The notes: generated by a model from the letters alone, not told the origin. 36,628 nucleotides of DNA from Chitinophagaceae bacterium (GCA_027484165.1 JAIXWH010000081.1:1-36628); one strand, 5' to 3'; numbered from the stretch's first letter, positions 8,198 to 17,723 are shown. Program-made: numbers and translations.

Positions 8198-9010
8198 TTA
8201 TTTTGCAAGGTCGTTGAATAACTGTAAATAATCTGTTAAATCAGATTCAGGATTGAACTTCAAAATTTTCTTGCCTTTCACTTTCGAAAATTCTTCCACT
8301 AATTTTTTATCAACATTATCTGCGCCGAAAGTAATAGCATCAGCAAACTGAGCCCCACCTCTGAACATAGCCACATTATTGTTGTCCTTGTATGACTCCA
8401 ACTCTTTCTTGGTTACATAATCATTTATGGTTGCCAATTTTAAAAAGTCGGCACCCATTTTTTCTTTGAAAGTATTGTGTCCTATTGTAAAGATTACTTT
8501 GCTATTGCTAAATACGGGTTCTTTTTTATAAGCAGACTTTATAAACATTGGAATCAAACCGGTCATCCAACCACTGCAATGAATCAAATCAGGAGGCCAT
8601 CCGAATTTTTTTACAGTTTCCAAAGCCCCTTTACAAAACAATACTGTTCTCAATCCATTGTCATCAAACCATTTGTCTTTTTCATCTGTGAAAATTGATT
8701 TCCTTTTGAAGTAATCCTCATTATCCAAAAAATAGATTTGAAGGCGGGCATTTGGTAAAGAAGCCACTTTTATCACCAAAGGATAATCATCATTGTCAAT
8801 TGTTACATTAATTCCCGATAATCTAACTACCTCGTGTAAACGGTGTCTTCTCTCATTGATCACACCAAATCTAGGCATGATGCAACGAACTTCAAAATTG
8901 TTATCGTTTGATAATACGGCTAATTTGTTGACAACTTCTGCAAATTCTGTTAATTCTAAATAAGGAGAAATTTCATTTGCAATGAATAATATTCTTTTCT
9001 TTGTAGACAT
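8198..9010 (-). CDS. glycogen/starch synthase-like protein, N-terminal half only
   Basis: The 270 residues align with the GT5 catalytic-domain N-terminal half of glycogen synthase (RILFIANEISPYLE, CIMPRFGVINERRHRL, DLIHCSGWMTGLIP, VIFTIGHNTF). The C-terminal Rossmann half that binds ADP-glucose is absent, so the protein is about half the length of GlgA. The position of the KTGGL nucleotide-sugar motif reads E-L-T-E-F (residues 19-23), and the conserved DWH reads GWM. Known family members in Bacteroidota are annotated as glycogen synthase by similarity. From the sequence I doubt that this one makes glycogen; a binding or regulatory role is more plausible. No signal peptide, so it is cytoplasmic. 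It precedes the DUF4270 gene and is divergent from panC. Confidence 0.75.
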   Translation of the reverse strand: MSTKKRILFIANEISPYLELTEFAEVVNKLAVLSNDNNFEVRCIMPRFGVINERRHRLHEVVRLSGINVTIDNDDYPLVIKVASLPNARLQIYFLDNEDYFKRKSIFTDEKDKWFDDNGLRTVLFCKGALETVKKFGWPPDLIHCSGWMTGLIPMFIKSAYKKEPVFSNSKVIFTIGHNTFKEKMGADFLKLATINDYVTKKELESYKDNNNVAMFRGGAQFADAITFGADNVDKKLVEEFSKVKGKKILKFNPESDLTDYLQLFNDLAK

Positions 9011-9048
9011 TTGAACTTAATTAGTGACGCAATAATAATTGCAGGGTG

Positions 9049-9056
9049 CAAAAGTA
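9049..9056 (-). promoter_or_regulatory. -7 box for the glycogen-synthase-like gene
   Basis: TACTTTTG followed by C on the minus strand matches TAnnTTTG exactly and lies 38 bases before the ATG at 9010. I see no good -33 TTTG at the usual distance, so support is partial. Confidence 0.45.
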
Positions 9057-9115
9057 CTGATATTTTATTGAATTGATATACTTATAGGCCAAAAACAACC
9101 TAATATCCAATAGTA

Positions 9116-9955
9116 ATGATCCTATTTAAAAAAGCAGCTGACCTTAGCTCATTTATTGATAATCAGAGAGTAATGAATAAAAAAGTGGGGTTTGTCCCCA
9201 CAATGGGCGCGTTACATGCTGGACATCTTTCACTGATAACGCAATCTAAATCAGATAATGACATCACCGTTTGCAGCATTTTCGTAAACCCAACCCAGTT
9301 CAACAATCCAGAAGATTTTAAAAAATATCCAATTACCATTGAAACTGATATCAAACTCCTTGAAGCGAACTCCTGCGATATTCTATTCCTTCCTTCAACA
9401 GAAGAAATCTATCCGCCAGATTTTGAGAAGAAATATTATCAGTTAGGTTCTATAGAGCGAGTTCTTGAAGGCAAACATAGACCAGGGCATTTTCAAGGAG
9501 TATGCATGGTGGTTGAAAGACTTTTGAATATCGTTCATTGCGATCATTTATATCTTGGAAAAAAAGATTACCAGCAATGTATGGTGCTTAAAAAAATGAT
9601 TGAAATAACTCAATTGAAAGTCAATATCATTGTGGCTGAAACAATAAGAGAAGATAACGGTCTCGCCATGAGCAGCAGAAACCAAAGATTATCAAATAAT
9701 GAAAAACAAAAATCTTTATCCATTTACAAAGCTTTGAATCATATCAAAAAGAACCTCAAACCTGGTTCGCTTACACCAATTATAGAAGAGTCAAAAACAA
9801 TGCTTATTGAATCAGATTTTTTAATTGACTATTTTGAAATCACAGACTCCAATTTAAACGAAGTATCTAATTGGGATGGAAAAACTCCACTGATAGCACT
9901 TGTTGCAGCCACCATCAACAATATCAGATTGATTGACAACATGATAATCGCATAA
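9116..9955 (+). CDS. panC: pantoate--beta-alanine ligase
   Basis: PanC joins pantoate and beta-alanine with ATP to give pantothenate, the last step of vitamin B5 synthesis. The HxGH adenylylation motif lies at residues 34-37 in PTMGALHAGHLSL. Other hallmarks are VNPTQFNNPEDF, RPGHFQGVCMVVERLLN, LGKKDYQQ and the KMSKS-like GLAMSSRNQRL. The length of 279 residues is normal. It heads the rightward group panC, flippase-like protein, rfaE2, panB; panD, which often follows panC in relatives, is not in the window. Confidence 0.95.
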   Translation: MILFKKAADLSSFIDNQRVMNKKVGFVPTMGALHAGHLSLITQSKSDNDITVCSIFVNPTQFNNPEDFKKYPITIETDIKLLEANSCDILFLPSTEEIYPPDFEKKYYQLGSIERVLEGKHRPGHFQGVCMVVERLLNIVHCDHLYLGKKDYQQCMVLKKMIEITQLKVNIIVAETIREDNGLAMSSRNQRLSNNEKQKSLSIYKALNHIKKNLKPGSLTPIIEESKTMLIESDFLIDYFEITDSNLNEVSNWDGKTPLIALVAATINNIRLIDNMIIA

Positions 9956-10008
9956 AATCAATAAGGATTGACATTTTTTGAAAAAGCAATTGTAACTTGT
10001 AGCCGCTT

Positions 10009-11025
10009 ATGAGTAAACGATTTCTATCCATATTGAATTACTTTATATTTCTTGGCGGAGGTCTGTTTTTAGTTTGGTGGCAATTGAAAACAATGACCAT
10101 TACAGAAAAAAACGAATTCTACGATTCACTTCAAAGTGCCAATTATTGGATTGTAATTCCTATTGCAATGATGAGCATACTTAGTCACTTGAGCAGATCC
10201 ATGAGATGGAAATTATTGATGGAACCGCTCGGGTACCAACCAAAACTGAGTAACATTTTTTCAGTTACCATGATTGGATACCTCGCTAATGCCGCCGTTC
10301 CCCGATTGGGCGAGTTACTGAAATGTACTTTCCTTGCCAAATATGAAAAGCTGAAAGTAGATAAGCTGGTGGGCACAATAATTTTGGAAAGAAGCTTTGA
10401 CTTCATCTGTTATATCATTTTCATCTTCATCACGATTCTAATTCAAATCGATACTGTTACCAGCTTCATCACAAAAGAACTGGATCAAATTTCAGCCAAA
10501 CCCGGTATACCCATTTGGATGAAGTTCGGTATTTTAGTGACCGCCATTTTATTAATAGTATCACTTCTAAAATGGCTGTTCAAAAAATTTCCCGAAAATA
10601 AAATCATTTCCAAAACAGTTGAATTTGTAAATGGAATATGGATTGGATTTCAATCTATCAAACACCTTAAAAAGAGAAAGGCTTTTATTTTGCATACCCT
10701 TTTTATTTGGTCGATGTATTTAGGGCAAGTGTATTTAGGTTTTTGGGGGATGGAAGCAACTGCAGACTTATCAATAAAAGCTGCCTTCTCAGTGTTAACC
10801 CTAACCACCCTGTCAATGATTGTTACACCAGGAGGCATAGGTTCATTCCCTATTTTCGTGATGCAAACTCTTTTGATATATGGAATTGATGCTCCTGTTG
10901 GAAAAGCATTTGGATGGATCATGTGGGGAGTTTCGACTTCATTGATAATTATTATTGGATTGATTTGCTTGTTACTGATTCCTTATTTAAACAAAGACAA
11001 AAATGAAATCAACTCAATACATTAA
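10009..11025 (+). CDS. flippase-like membrane protein, LPG-synthase TM family
   Basis: The 338-residue protein has about eight hydrophobic segments (for example 9-25, 47-60, 130-150, 170-188, 255-275 and 300-330) and no soluble synthase domain. It shows the conserved pattern of the lysylphosphatidylglycerol-synthase transmembrane (UPF0104) family: LSRSMRWKLLMEPLGY, NAAVPRLGELLKCTFLAKYE, GTIILERSFDF and VTPGGIGSFP. Members lacking the LPG-synthase C-terminal domain are thought to move lipids or lipid-linked molecules across the inner membrane; the substrate here is unknown. The 3' end overlaps rfaE2 by 23 bases, so the two are translationally linked. The rfaE2 neighbour hints at envelope biogenesis, but this is weak. 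Confidence 0.85.
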   Translation: MSKRFLSILNYFIFLGGGLFLVWWQLKTMTITEKNEFYDSLQSANYWIVIPIAMMSILSHLSRSMRWKLLMEPLGYQPKLSNIFSVTMIGYLANAAVPRLGELLKCTFLAKYEKLKVDKLVGTIILERSFDFICYIIFIFITILIQIDTVTSFITKELDQISAKPGIPIWMKFGILVTAILLIVSLLKWLFKKFPENKIISKTVEFVNGIWIGFQSIKHLKKRKAFILHTLFIWSMYLGQVYLGFWGMEATADLSIKAAFSVLTLTTLSMIVTPGGIGSFPIFVMQTLLIYGIDAPVGKAFGWIMWGVSTSLIIIIGLICLLLIPYLNKDKNEINSIH

Positions 11026-11491
11026 GGAAAAAATTTTCTCGCTGGAGGATTTAACCAAACAAGTTACTCGTTGGAAACTCAAAAACAAAAGTATTGTTTT
11101 TACCAACGGTGTATTTGACCTATTGCATAAAGGGCATATTTCTTCGTTACATGAAGCTGCATCATATGCCGATATCTTAATTGTTGCATTAAATAGCGAT
11201 AGCTCTGTAAAAAAACTGAAAGGCCCAACTAGACCAATAAACGACGAAGAAACCAGAGCCTTACTTTTAGCGGAAATGATGATAACTGATGCTGTGATTA
11301 TTTTCGAAGATGATACGCCATTGAATCTGATTAAAACATTAATGCCTGATGTTTTGGTTAAAGGAGGTGACTATACTGTAGAGCAGATTGCGGGAGCTAA
11401 GGAAGTAATTGAAAATGGAGGCAAAGTAATTTTAGCCAATATAATAGAAGGAATTTCAACAACAAAAACAATTGAAAAGATGAAGAACTAA
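11003..11491 (+). CDS. rfaE2: D-glycero-beta-D-manno-heptose 1-phosphate adenylyltransferase
   Basis: This stand-alone nucleotidyltransferase corresponds to the C-terminal half of E. coli HldE and makes ADP-heptose, the precursor of LPS inner-core heptose. Its 162 residues show the cytidylyltransferase-type motif [12 protein letters not shown] with the HxGH residues H42 and H45. They also show [16 protein letters not shown], the region before [17 protein letters not shown] and the terminal [10 protein letters not shown], which replaces an ISTT(K/R)-type substrate motif. The HldE-type kinase partner is not in this window. The start lies inside the previous gene. Confidence 0.9.
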   Translation: MKSTQYIKEKIFSLEDLTKQVTRWKLKNKSIVFTNGVFDLLHKGHISSLHEAASYADILIVALNSDSSVKKLKGPTRPINDEETRALLLAEMMITDAVIIFEDDTPLNLIKTLMPDVLVKGGDYTVEQIAGAKEVIENGGKVILANIIEGISTTKTIEKMKN

Positions 11492-11526
11492 ATTTGCTCT
11501 GTTCTTCAATAAAAAAAATAATCATT

Positions 11527-12342
11527 ATGTCAATCAATAAAGAAGTAAAAAAAATCACTACAAATACACTTCAAAAAATGAAGGAGACAGGCGAGAAAAT
11601 CTCCATGATTACTGCCTATGATTTTTCATTCGCCAAACTTTTTGACAATGCTAATATTGATATCATTTTAGTTGGCGACAGTGCGAGTAATGTGATGGCG
11701 GGTCATGAAACTACCCTGCCTATTACTTTAGACCAAATGATTTATCATGCTCAAAGTGTGGTAAGAGGAATTGAAAGATGTTTGGTTGTAGTAGATATGC
11801 CTTTCGGATCTTATCAAGGCAACTCAAAAGAAGCCTTAAACTCTGCAATCAGAATCATGAAAGAAACCGGAGGTCACTCAGTAAAATTGGAAGGTGGTGA
11901 AGAAGTAGTTGAATCTATTAAAAGAATCGTAAGTACAGGAATTCCGGTGATGGGCCATTTGGGATTAACTCCACAGAGTATTTATAAATTTGGCACCTAC
12001 ACCGTTAGAGCCAAAGAGGAACAGGAAGCTCAAAAATTAAAAAGAGATGCATTATTGTTACAAGAAGCAGGCTGCTTCGCCATCGTTTTGGAAAAAATCC
12101 CTGCGGCGTTGGCCAAGGAAGTAAGCGAAAGTTTACATATCCCTACAATAGGCATTGGTGCAGGCGGACATTGCGATGGGCAAGTACTTGTAATGCATGA
12201 TATGTTGGGAATTAATACAGAATTCAAACCGCGATTTTTAAGGCAATACTTAAATCTTAGTGAACAAATTCACAATGCGGTTTCAAATTTTATTTCCGAT
12301 ATCAAATCAGGAGATTTTCCAAATGAAAAAGAGCAATATTGA
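11527..12342 (+). CDS. panB: 3-methyl-2-oxobutanoate hydroxymethyltransferase
   Basis: PanB transfers a hydroxymethyl group from 5,10-methylene-THF to alpha-ketoisovalerate to give ketopantoate, the first committed step of pantothenate synthesis. The TIM barrel shows [35 protein letters not shown] (Mg-binding Asp), [41 protein letters not shown] (catalytic Glu) and [14 protein letters not shown]. The frame opens with a TTG at 11494, but the ATG at 11527 gives the normal 271 residues and is preferred. It is the last gene of the panC-rfaE2-panB group. Confidence 0.95.
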   Translation: MSINKEVKKITTNTLQKMKETGEKISMITAYDFSFAKLFDNANIDIILVGDSASNVMAGHETTLPITLDQMIYHAQSVVRGIERCLVVVDMPFGSYQGNSKEALNSAIRIMKETGGHSVKLEGGEEVVESIKRIVSTGIPVMGHLGLTPQSIYKFGTYTVRAKEEQEAQKLKRDALLLQEAGCFAIVLEKIPAALAKEVSESLHIPTIGIGAGGHCDGQVLVMHDMLGINTEFKPRFLRQYLNLSEQIHNAVSNFISDIKSGDFPNEKEQY

Positions 12343-12459
12343 TTGAATTACTAAAAGCTTTTCAAAGATCGAATCAGAATATTCAAATTTATATATTTTT
12401 AATCTATAAACAAGTCTATCTTTTTCTTGTTGTAACTATTCGCTTTTCTATTTTACGCT

Positions 12460-12467
12460 TACTTTTG
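12460..12467 (+). promoter_or_regulatory. -7 box before the TonB-dependent receptor
   Basis: TACTTTTG followed by C matches the Bacteroidota -7 consensus, 20 bases before the ATG. The nearest TTG (12430-12432) lies 27 bases upstream of the box, longer than usual, so the -33 element is uncertain. The 144-base gap before this gene is too short and shows no B12-box for a cobalamin riboswitch. Confidence 0.5.
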
Positions 12468-12486
12468 CGCGAACAAAAAAACTACA

Positions 12487-14388
12487 ATGAAAAAAGGCTT
12501 TTTTACACTACTTGTATTTGTATGCTTTAAATCATTTTCTCAGGAAATCAAAGAATTAGATAACGTTAATATCACAAACGCACAAACGATTCAGAAAAAC
12601 AATACTACGGGAAAAAACATCACGATTATTGATGGAAAAGTATTTGAAAAGTTAGCCATCAATTCAATTGACGATTTACTTAAATATACTCCAGGAGTTG
12701 AAGTACAACAAAGAGGGCCTGCCGGATCACAAGCCGATATCATCATCAGAGGAGGAACTTTTCAACAAGTTTTAGTGTTGATTGATGGCGTAAAACTAAA
12801 TGATCCTATAACCGGTCATTTTTCGGGTTACATGCCTGTAACCCCTTCAGAAATCGAAAGAATTGAAATCATCAAAGGTCCTGCAGCAGCGATGTATGGT
12901 TCTGAAGCCGTGGGTGGAGTCATCAATATCATCACCAAAACTTTTTTCAGATTTAAAAAAGAAAAATCCAAGTTGATTTCTGCAGGCATTTCAACAGGCG
13001 AATATGGATTGTTGAGTGCAAATCTGGGATTATATAAATCAAACAACAAGATCAATTACGCAATCGGTATGTTATCCAATGATGCTGATGGTCAGTTGTT
13101 GCGTTCGAAAAATAGAAATTACTTTCACAACAAAACTTTCTCTGGCAGCATGAACATTCTTCTGGGAAATAATTGGAATGCTGCGGTACAAAGCTCATAC
13201 GACAACCGCGACTTTGCTGCAGAAAATTATTACACTACGTTTACAAGTGACACCGCAACTGAAAAGGTAAAGACCTGGTGGAGTCATGTCAAAATCAAAC
13301 ATTCAAAAAATAACAAAACAAATCAGATTGACTTTACTTTCAAGAAGACAAACGACTATTATTTATACAACCCCATTAGTATAGCAAACGAAAACGAGTC
13401 AAACCTGAGTAGATTTCAATACATCCATTCTAAAAGTAATTCCAAAAAATTAGATTACGTTTATGGCTTACTGTTAGAAAATAAAAAAATCATTTCAAAC
13501 GACAGAGGCAATCACTCCAACAATCATGCTGCCGCATTTGCAAGTGCTGTTTATCATTACAAGAATCTGAATATCAACGGAGGACTAAGATTTGTAAATG
13601 ACCAGAATTATGGAAATGAAATATTACCTCAGTTGAATCTATCCTACCAATTGAATCAATTTACACTAAGAGCAGGTGCTGGTAAAGCAATCAGAGCTGC
13701 TGACTTTACAGAACGTTTCAATAACTACAACAAAGCTTTAGTAAAAGGAGGAAGCATTGGTAATCCAAACTTAATGGCTGAAAAATCATGGAGCTACGAA
13801 ATTGGAACTGATTTAATTATAAAAGAAATAAAAATAAATACAACTGCATTTTACAGAAACCAGACTGCTTTAATTGATTTTGTAAATACGCCTTACAATG
13901 AGATACCACGAAACATAAATCTCTCTCCTACAGGAACCTTTAACTATGCTAAAAACATCAAAACTGTTAATACCAGAGGAATTGAAATCGAAGCGAATTA
14001 TTCAAAAGTATTCAACAAGTCATTTAAAATAAACGTATCCGCTTCGATGTCAATTATCGATTCTAAAACAAGCGACTCCATACCTTCATATTATATCTTA
14101 TCACATGCAAAAAAAATAATTCAACAGACATTGATTTTAAATTACAAAAACCTGCAAGCTTCTTTTAACAGCATCTATAAGGAAAGAACCACTCAGTCAG
14201 CATCCAAAATAAACGCGGCCATAGATAAAAGTTATTGGCTTTGTAATATGAAACTGCAATATGGTATTAATAAAGGAAATATTTTTATATCCATAAATAA
14301 TATCGGTGATATTAAATACAGCGATTTATTAGGCAGTCAGATGCCTGGCAGCTGGTTATCGGGCGGATTTTCGGTGAACATCGACTAA
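12487..14388 (+). CDS. TonB-dependent outer-membrane receptor, BtuB-like
   Basis: The 633-residue protein has a signal peptide (MKKGFFTLLVFVCFKSFSQ), then the plug domain at about 40-155 (IDDLLKYTPGVEVQQRGP, DIIIRGGTFQQVLVLIDGV, PSEIERIEIIKGPAAAMYG, GGVINIITKTF), then a beta-barrel with alternating aromatic strands. The short length, lack of an N-terminal CarboxypepD_reg domain and absence of an adjacent SusD argue for a metal, siderophore or corrinoid receptor of the BtuB/CirA class and against a SusC glycan importer. The ligand cannot be read from the sequence, and no cobalamin or iron genes sit beside it. It has its own candidate promoter. The ALDH gene follows after 50 bases. Confidence 0.9.
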   Translation: MKKGFFTLLVFVCFKSFSQEIKELDNVNITNAQTIQKNNTTGKNITIIDGKVFEKLAINSIDDLLKYTPGVEVQQRGPAGSQADIIIRGGTFQQVLVLIDGVKLNDPITGHFSGYMPVTPSEIERIEIIKGPAAAMYGSEAVGGVINIITKTFFRFKKEKSKLISAGISTGEYGLLSANLGLYKSNNKINYAIGMLSNDADGQLLRSKNRNYFHNKTFSGSMNILLGNNWNAAVQSSYDNRDFAAENYYTTFTSDTATEKVKTWWSHVKIKHSKNNKTNQIDFTFKKTNDYYLYNPISIANENESNLSRFQYIHSKSNSKKLDYVYGLLLENKKIISNDRGNHSNNHAAAFASAVYHYKNLNINGGLRFVNDQNYGNEILPQLNLSYQLNQFTLRAGAGKAIRAADFTERFNNYNKALVKGGSIGNPNLMAEKSWSYEIGTDLIIKEIKINTTAFYRNQTALIDFVNTPYNEIPRNINLSPTGTFNYAKNIKTVNTRGIEIEANYSKVFNKSFKINVSASMSIIDSKTSDSIPSYYILSHAKKIIQQTLILNYKNLQASFNSIYKERTTQSASKINAAIDKSYWLCNMKLQYGINKGNIFISINNIGDIKYSDLLGSQMPGSWLSGGFSVNID

Positions 14389-14438
14389 ACCCAAAATAAC
14401 AGGTATTATCTCTTAACTTTACCTATAAAATAAAAAAA

Positions 14439-15962
14439 ATGGACTTTTTAAAACAATTACAAATTCAATCTCTAAATTCAGGAGTATCTACAGGATCAAA
14501 CTGGATTAATACAAAAGTGGGCAAACTTGAATCCTACTCTCCTGTTGATGGAAAGCTAATTGGCTCAGTGATGTCTGCAGATAAGAAAGCTTATGAAACA
14601 GCAGTTAAAACAGCTGAAAAAGCATTTGAAACCTGGCGCACCTGGCCTGCACCCAAAAGAGGTGAAGTGGTAAGACAAATTGGAAATGAACTCAGAAAAT
14701 TTAAAGACCCATTGGGAAAGTTGGTAAGCTATGAAATGGGAAAAAGCTTACAGGAAGGGCTAGGCGAAGTTCAGGAAATGATTGACATTTGTGATTTTGC
14801 TGTTGGATTATCAAGACAACTTCATGGGTTAACCATGCACAGCGAACGCCCTGGACATAGAATGTACGAACAATACCATCCCTTAGGAATTGTGGGAATT
14901 ATTTCAGCTTTCAACTTCCCTGTTGCGGTATGGAGCTGGAATAGTATGTTGGCTTGGGTTTGTGGAGATGTTTCCATATGGAAGCCGAGCGAAAAAACGC
15001 CACTTTGCGGAATTGCTTGTCAGAAAATCATTCAAACTGTTTTCAAAAAAAATAATGTACCCGAAGGCGTTAGTTGTTTGGTAAGTGGCGGAAGAGAAGT
15101 TGGTGAATGGATGAGTAACGACAAAAGAGTGCCATTGGTTTCTGCAACTGGAAGTACTCGTATGGGGAAAGAAGTAGCTAAAGCAGTTGGAGAAAGATTG
15201 GGCAGAAGTTTATTGGAATTAGGTGGCAACAACGCCATTATCATTTCTAAGGAAGCAGATTTAAATATCGCCATGACTGCAGCTACATTTGGTGCAGTAG
15301 GAACTGCAGGTCAACGTTGTACAACTACTCGCAGATTAATCATTCATGAAAAAATCTACAACAAATTCAAAGACAAACTGGTCCATGCTTATAAGCAATT
15401 AAAAATCGGTAATCCGTTGAATGAAAAAAATCATGTAGGACCTTTGATCGATAAAGATGCGGTAACCATGTATTTAAATGCGGTTGAGAAATGCAAGGCC
15501 GAAGGTGGAAAGTTTATAGTTGAAGGAGGTGTATTAAAAGGAAAAGGATTTGAAAGCGGTTGCTATGTGAAACCTTGTATTGCTGAAGCAAAAAACAGTT
15601 TTGAAATCGTTCAACACGAAACCTTCGCTCCTATCCTTTACATCATGAAATACAAAACACTTCATGAAGCCATTCAATTGCAAAATGGTGTACCTCAGGG
15701 ATTATCATCTTCAATCATTACCAATAACTTACAAGAGGCTGAATTCTTCTTATCTAACGGAGGAAGTGATTGTGGTATTGCCAATGTAAATATAGGTACA
15801 TCAGGTGCTGAAATTGGTGGTGCTTTTGGAGGTGAAAAAGAAACTGGTGGAGGGCGTGAAAGCGGAAGCGATGCCTGGAAAGTATACATGCGCAGACAAA
15901 CCAATACGATTAATTATACGGATAAGCTTCCTTTAGCACAGGGCATCAAGTTTGATTTGTAA
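14439..15962 (+). CDS. ALDH7-type aldehyde dehydrogenase
   Basis: This NAD-dependent aldehyde dehydrogenase of 507 residues resembles the ALDH7/antiquitin and L-piperidine-6-carboxylate dehydrogenase (AmaB) group, which oxidises alpha-aminoadipic semialdehyde in lysine breakdown. The substrate-class features are QYHPLGIVGIISAFNFPVAV, FGAVGTAGQRCTTTRR with catalytic Cys294, SLLELGGNNAI with Glu260, and IANVNIGTSGAEIGGAFGGE near the C-terminus. The motif after the cysteine (TTTRR) is typical of ALDH7. Lysine catabolism is inferred from the subfamily only; no other lysine-pathway gene is in the window. An imperfect -7 box (TAACTTTA) lies upstream at 14414-14421. Confidence 0.88.
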   Translation: MDFLKQLQIQSLNSGVSTGSNWINTKVGKLESYSPVDGKLIGSVMSADKKAYETAVKTAEKAFETWRTWPAPKRGEVVRQIGNELRKFKDPLGKLVSYEMGKSLQEGLGEVQEMIDICDFAVGLSRQLHGLTMHSERPGHRMYEQYHPLGIVGIISAFNFPVAVWSWNSMLAWVCGDVSIWKPSEKTPLCGIACQKIIQTVFKKNNVPEGVSCLVSGGREVGEWMSNDKRVPLVSATGSTRMGKEVAKAVGERLGRSLLELGGNNAIIISKEADLNIAMTAATFGAVGTAGQRCTTTRRLIIHEKIYNKFKDKLVHAYKQLKIGNPLNEKNHVGPLIDKDAVTMYLNAVEKCKAEGGKFIVEGGVLKGKGFESGCYVKPCIAEAKNSFEIVQHETFAPILYIMKYKTLHEAIQLQNGVPQGLSSSIITNNLQEAEFFLSNGGSDCGIANVNIGTSGAEIGGAFGGEKETGGGRESGSDAWKVYMRRQTNTINYTDKLPLAQGIKFDL

Positions 15963-16039
15963 TTATTTATTAAATCTTAACTCTCTAATTGTAATTAATC
16001 AAAATAGAAATTAAATTCACGTTTCAAAAAAAATAAAAA

Positions 16040-17704
16040 ATGAATAAAAAAAATCAATTAATTCTTGCTAGCCTGTTTTTATGCAGCGCTTCATTTGCTC
16101 AAAGCTCAGAGGGAACTGAGAAAAAAGCCCCTAACAACTGGCATCAACTCGATAAAACAGAAACGGGTTTCAATGGTATCAGCTTGGCGAAAGCTTATGA
16201 TTTCATCAAATCAAAAAAATTAAAAAGCAAAAAAATAACAGTAGCTGTTATTGATAGCGGTATAGATACCTTACATGAAGATTTAAAACCAGTAATGTGG
16301 ACAAACCCAAAAGAAATTCCGGGTAATGGAAAAGATGATGACAAGAACGGTTACATAGATGATATCCATGGTTGGAATTTCATTGGTGGTAAAGATGGCA
16401 GAAACGTTAAAGAAGACAGCTATGAAGGTGCCAGAGTTTATCATAATTTGAAAGCCAAATGGGAAGGAAAAGAAGTAAATCCCGATTCATTGAATGCTGC
16501 AGATAAAAAATCATATGAAACTTACACTCGTGCAAAAAATAAAGTAGTTGGTGATGTAAATCAGGAAGAAATCGAATTCTTAAAAAACATGTATCCTGGT
16601 TTAAAAGCAGGCGATTCAGTATTGAGAGCACAATTGGGAAAAGAAGAATATAATGGCAACGATTTAAAAGAACTCACTACAACAAATCCTGATGCAAAAA
16701 AAACAAGAGGTTTTATTTTAAGCATCAGTAAAGCAAATGACAGCTATGAAATTAGTAACAAGCAATTGTTGGAAGAATTTGAAGGTCAAATGAGAAAAGG
16801 TGATGATGTAACAAAAGCACCTATTGCTTACCGAAAGGATATTGTAAAAGATGATGAAAGCAATATTAATGATCGCAATTATGGTAATAATGATATTATG
16901 GCTTCCACTCCATTCCATGGTACACATTGTTCGGGAATTATTGGTGCGGCAAGAGACAACGGTAAAGGTATTGACGGCGTTGCAGACAACGTTCAAATAA
17001 TGACGATAAGAGCCGTTCCTGATGGTGATGAGCATGACAAAGACATTGCGAATGCAATCAGATATGCAGTTGACAACGGTGCAAAAATCATCAGCATGAG
17101 TTTTGGAAAAGACTTTTCTCCTGAAAAAAAATGGGTAGATGATGCTTTCAAATATGCAGAAAAGAAAGGTGTATTATTAGTTCATGCTGCAGGGAATGAT
17201 GCAAAAAACATTGACACTGCATTTAATTTTCCTAATCCTGTTTATGAAGACGGAAAAGGCAGAGCTTCAAACGTAATTACTGTTGGAGCTAGCGGAGATA
17301 AAACAAATGGTGGCTACACAGCATCATTCAGCAACTTTGGCAAATCAGAAGTGGATGTATTTGCACCAGGGGTAAGTATCTATTCTACAATTCCGGGTGG
17401 TACTACCTATGGCAATGCAAGTGGTACTAGTATGGCTTGTCCTGTTGTTGCAGGTATCGCTGCTTTGGTTTTAGAGTACTATCCTTATTTAACTCCACAG
17501 CAGTTGAAAATGATCATCGAAAAATCAGCAGTTGTAGCTACAGAAAAAGTAAAAAAACCAGGTACAAAAGATGAAGAAGTAGAATTGTCTGATTTATCAA
17601 GAACAGGTGCTTTTGCAAATGCATACGAAGCCATTAAAATGGCTAGTACCATTAAACCAGTTGTTCCGGCAAACAAACCAGTTGCAACTAAGAAGTCTAA
17701 ATAA
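16040..17704 (+). CDS. secreted subtilisin-like serine protease (S8) with long insertion
   Basis: The 554-residue protein has a signal peptide (MNKKNQLILASLFLCSASFA) and the full S8 catalytic set: Asp72 in VAVIDSGID, His293 in FHGTHCSG, oxyanion Asn386 in HAAGND and Ser464 in GTSMACPVVAG. Asp and His are 221 residues apart, whereas in classical subtilisins the gap is about 30-40. The extra stretch (about 95-285) is charged and lysine-rich, and has no recognisable domain. An N-rich loop, YGNNDIMAS, precedes the His. There is no separate inhibitor-type propeptide and no T9SS C-terminal sorting domain, so it is probably periplasmic or released by another route. It converges on the S41 protease gene. 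Confidence 0.92.
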   Translation: MNKKNQLILASLFLCSASFAQSSEGTEKKAPNNWHQLDKTETGFNGISLAKAYDFIKSKKLKSKKITVAVIDSGIDTLHEDLKPVMWTNPKEIPGNGKDDDKNGYIDDIHGWNFIGGKDGRNVKEDSYEGARVYHNLKAKWEGKEVNPDSLNAADKKSYETYTRAKNKVVGDVNQEEIEFLKNMYPGLKAGDSVLRAQLGKEEYNGNDLKELTTTNPDAKKTRGFILSISKANDSYEISNKQLLEEFEGQMRKGDDVTKAPIAYRKDIVKDDESNINDRNYGNNDIMASTPFHGTHCSGIIGAARDNGKGIDGVADNVQIMTIRAVPDGDEHDKDIANAIRYAVDNGAKIISMSFGKDFSPEKKWVDDAFKYAEKKGVLLVHAAGNDAKNIDTAFNFPNPVYEDGKGRASNVITVGASGDKTNGGYTASFSNFGKSEVDVFAPGVSIYSTIPGGTTYGNASGTSMACPVVAGIAALVLEYYPYLTPQQLKMIIEKSAVVATEKVKKPGTKDEEVELSDLSRTGAFANAYEAIKMASTIKPVVPANKPVATKKSK

Positions 17705-17723
17705 TTTATTAAACATATATAAT

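Noticed and set aside
11494-11526. TTG start extending panB by 11 residues
   Set aside because: The ATG at 11527 matches the family length and leaves a normal gap after rfaE2.
12343-12486. Cobalamin riboswitch before the BtuB-like receptor
   Set aside because: The gap is short for this element and shows no B12-box or matching stems; a plain -7 box lies there instead.
16718-17035. Minus-strand open frame of 105 codons
   Set aside because: It is antisense to the S8 protease, which is complete with all catalytic motifs; composition reflects the opposite strand.
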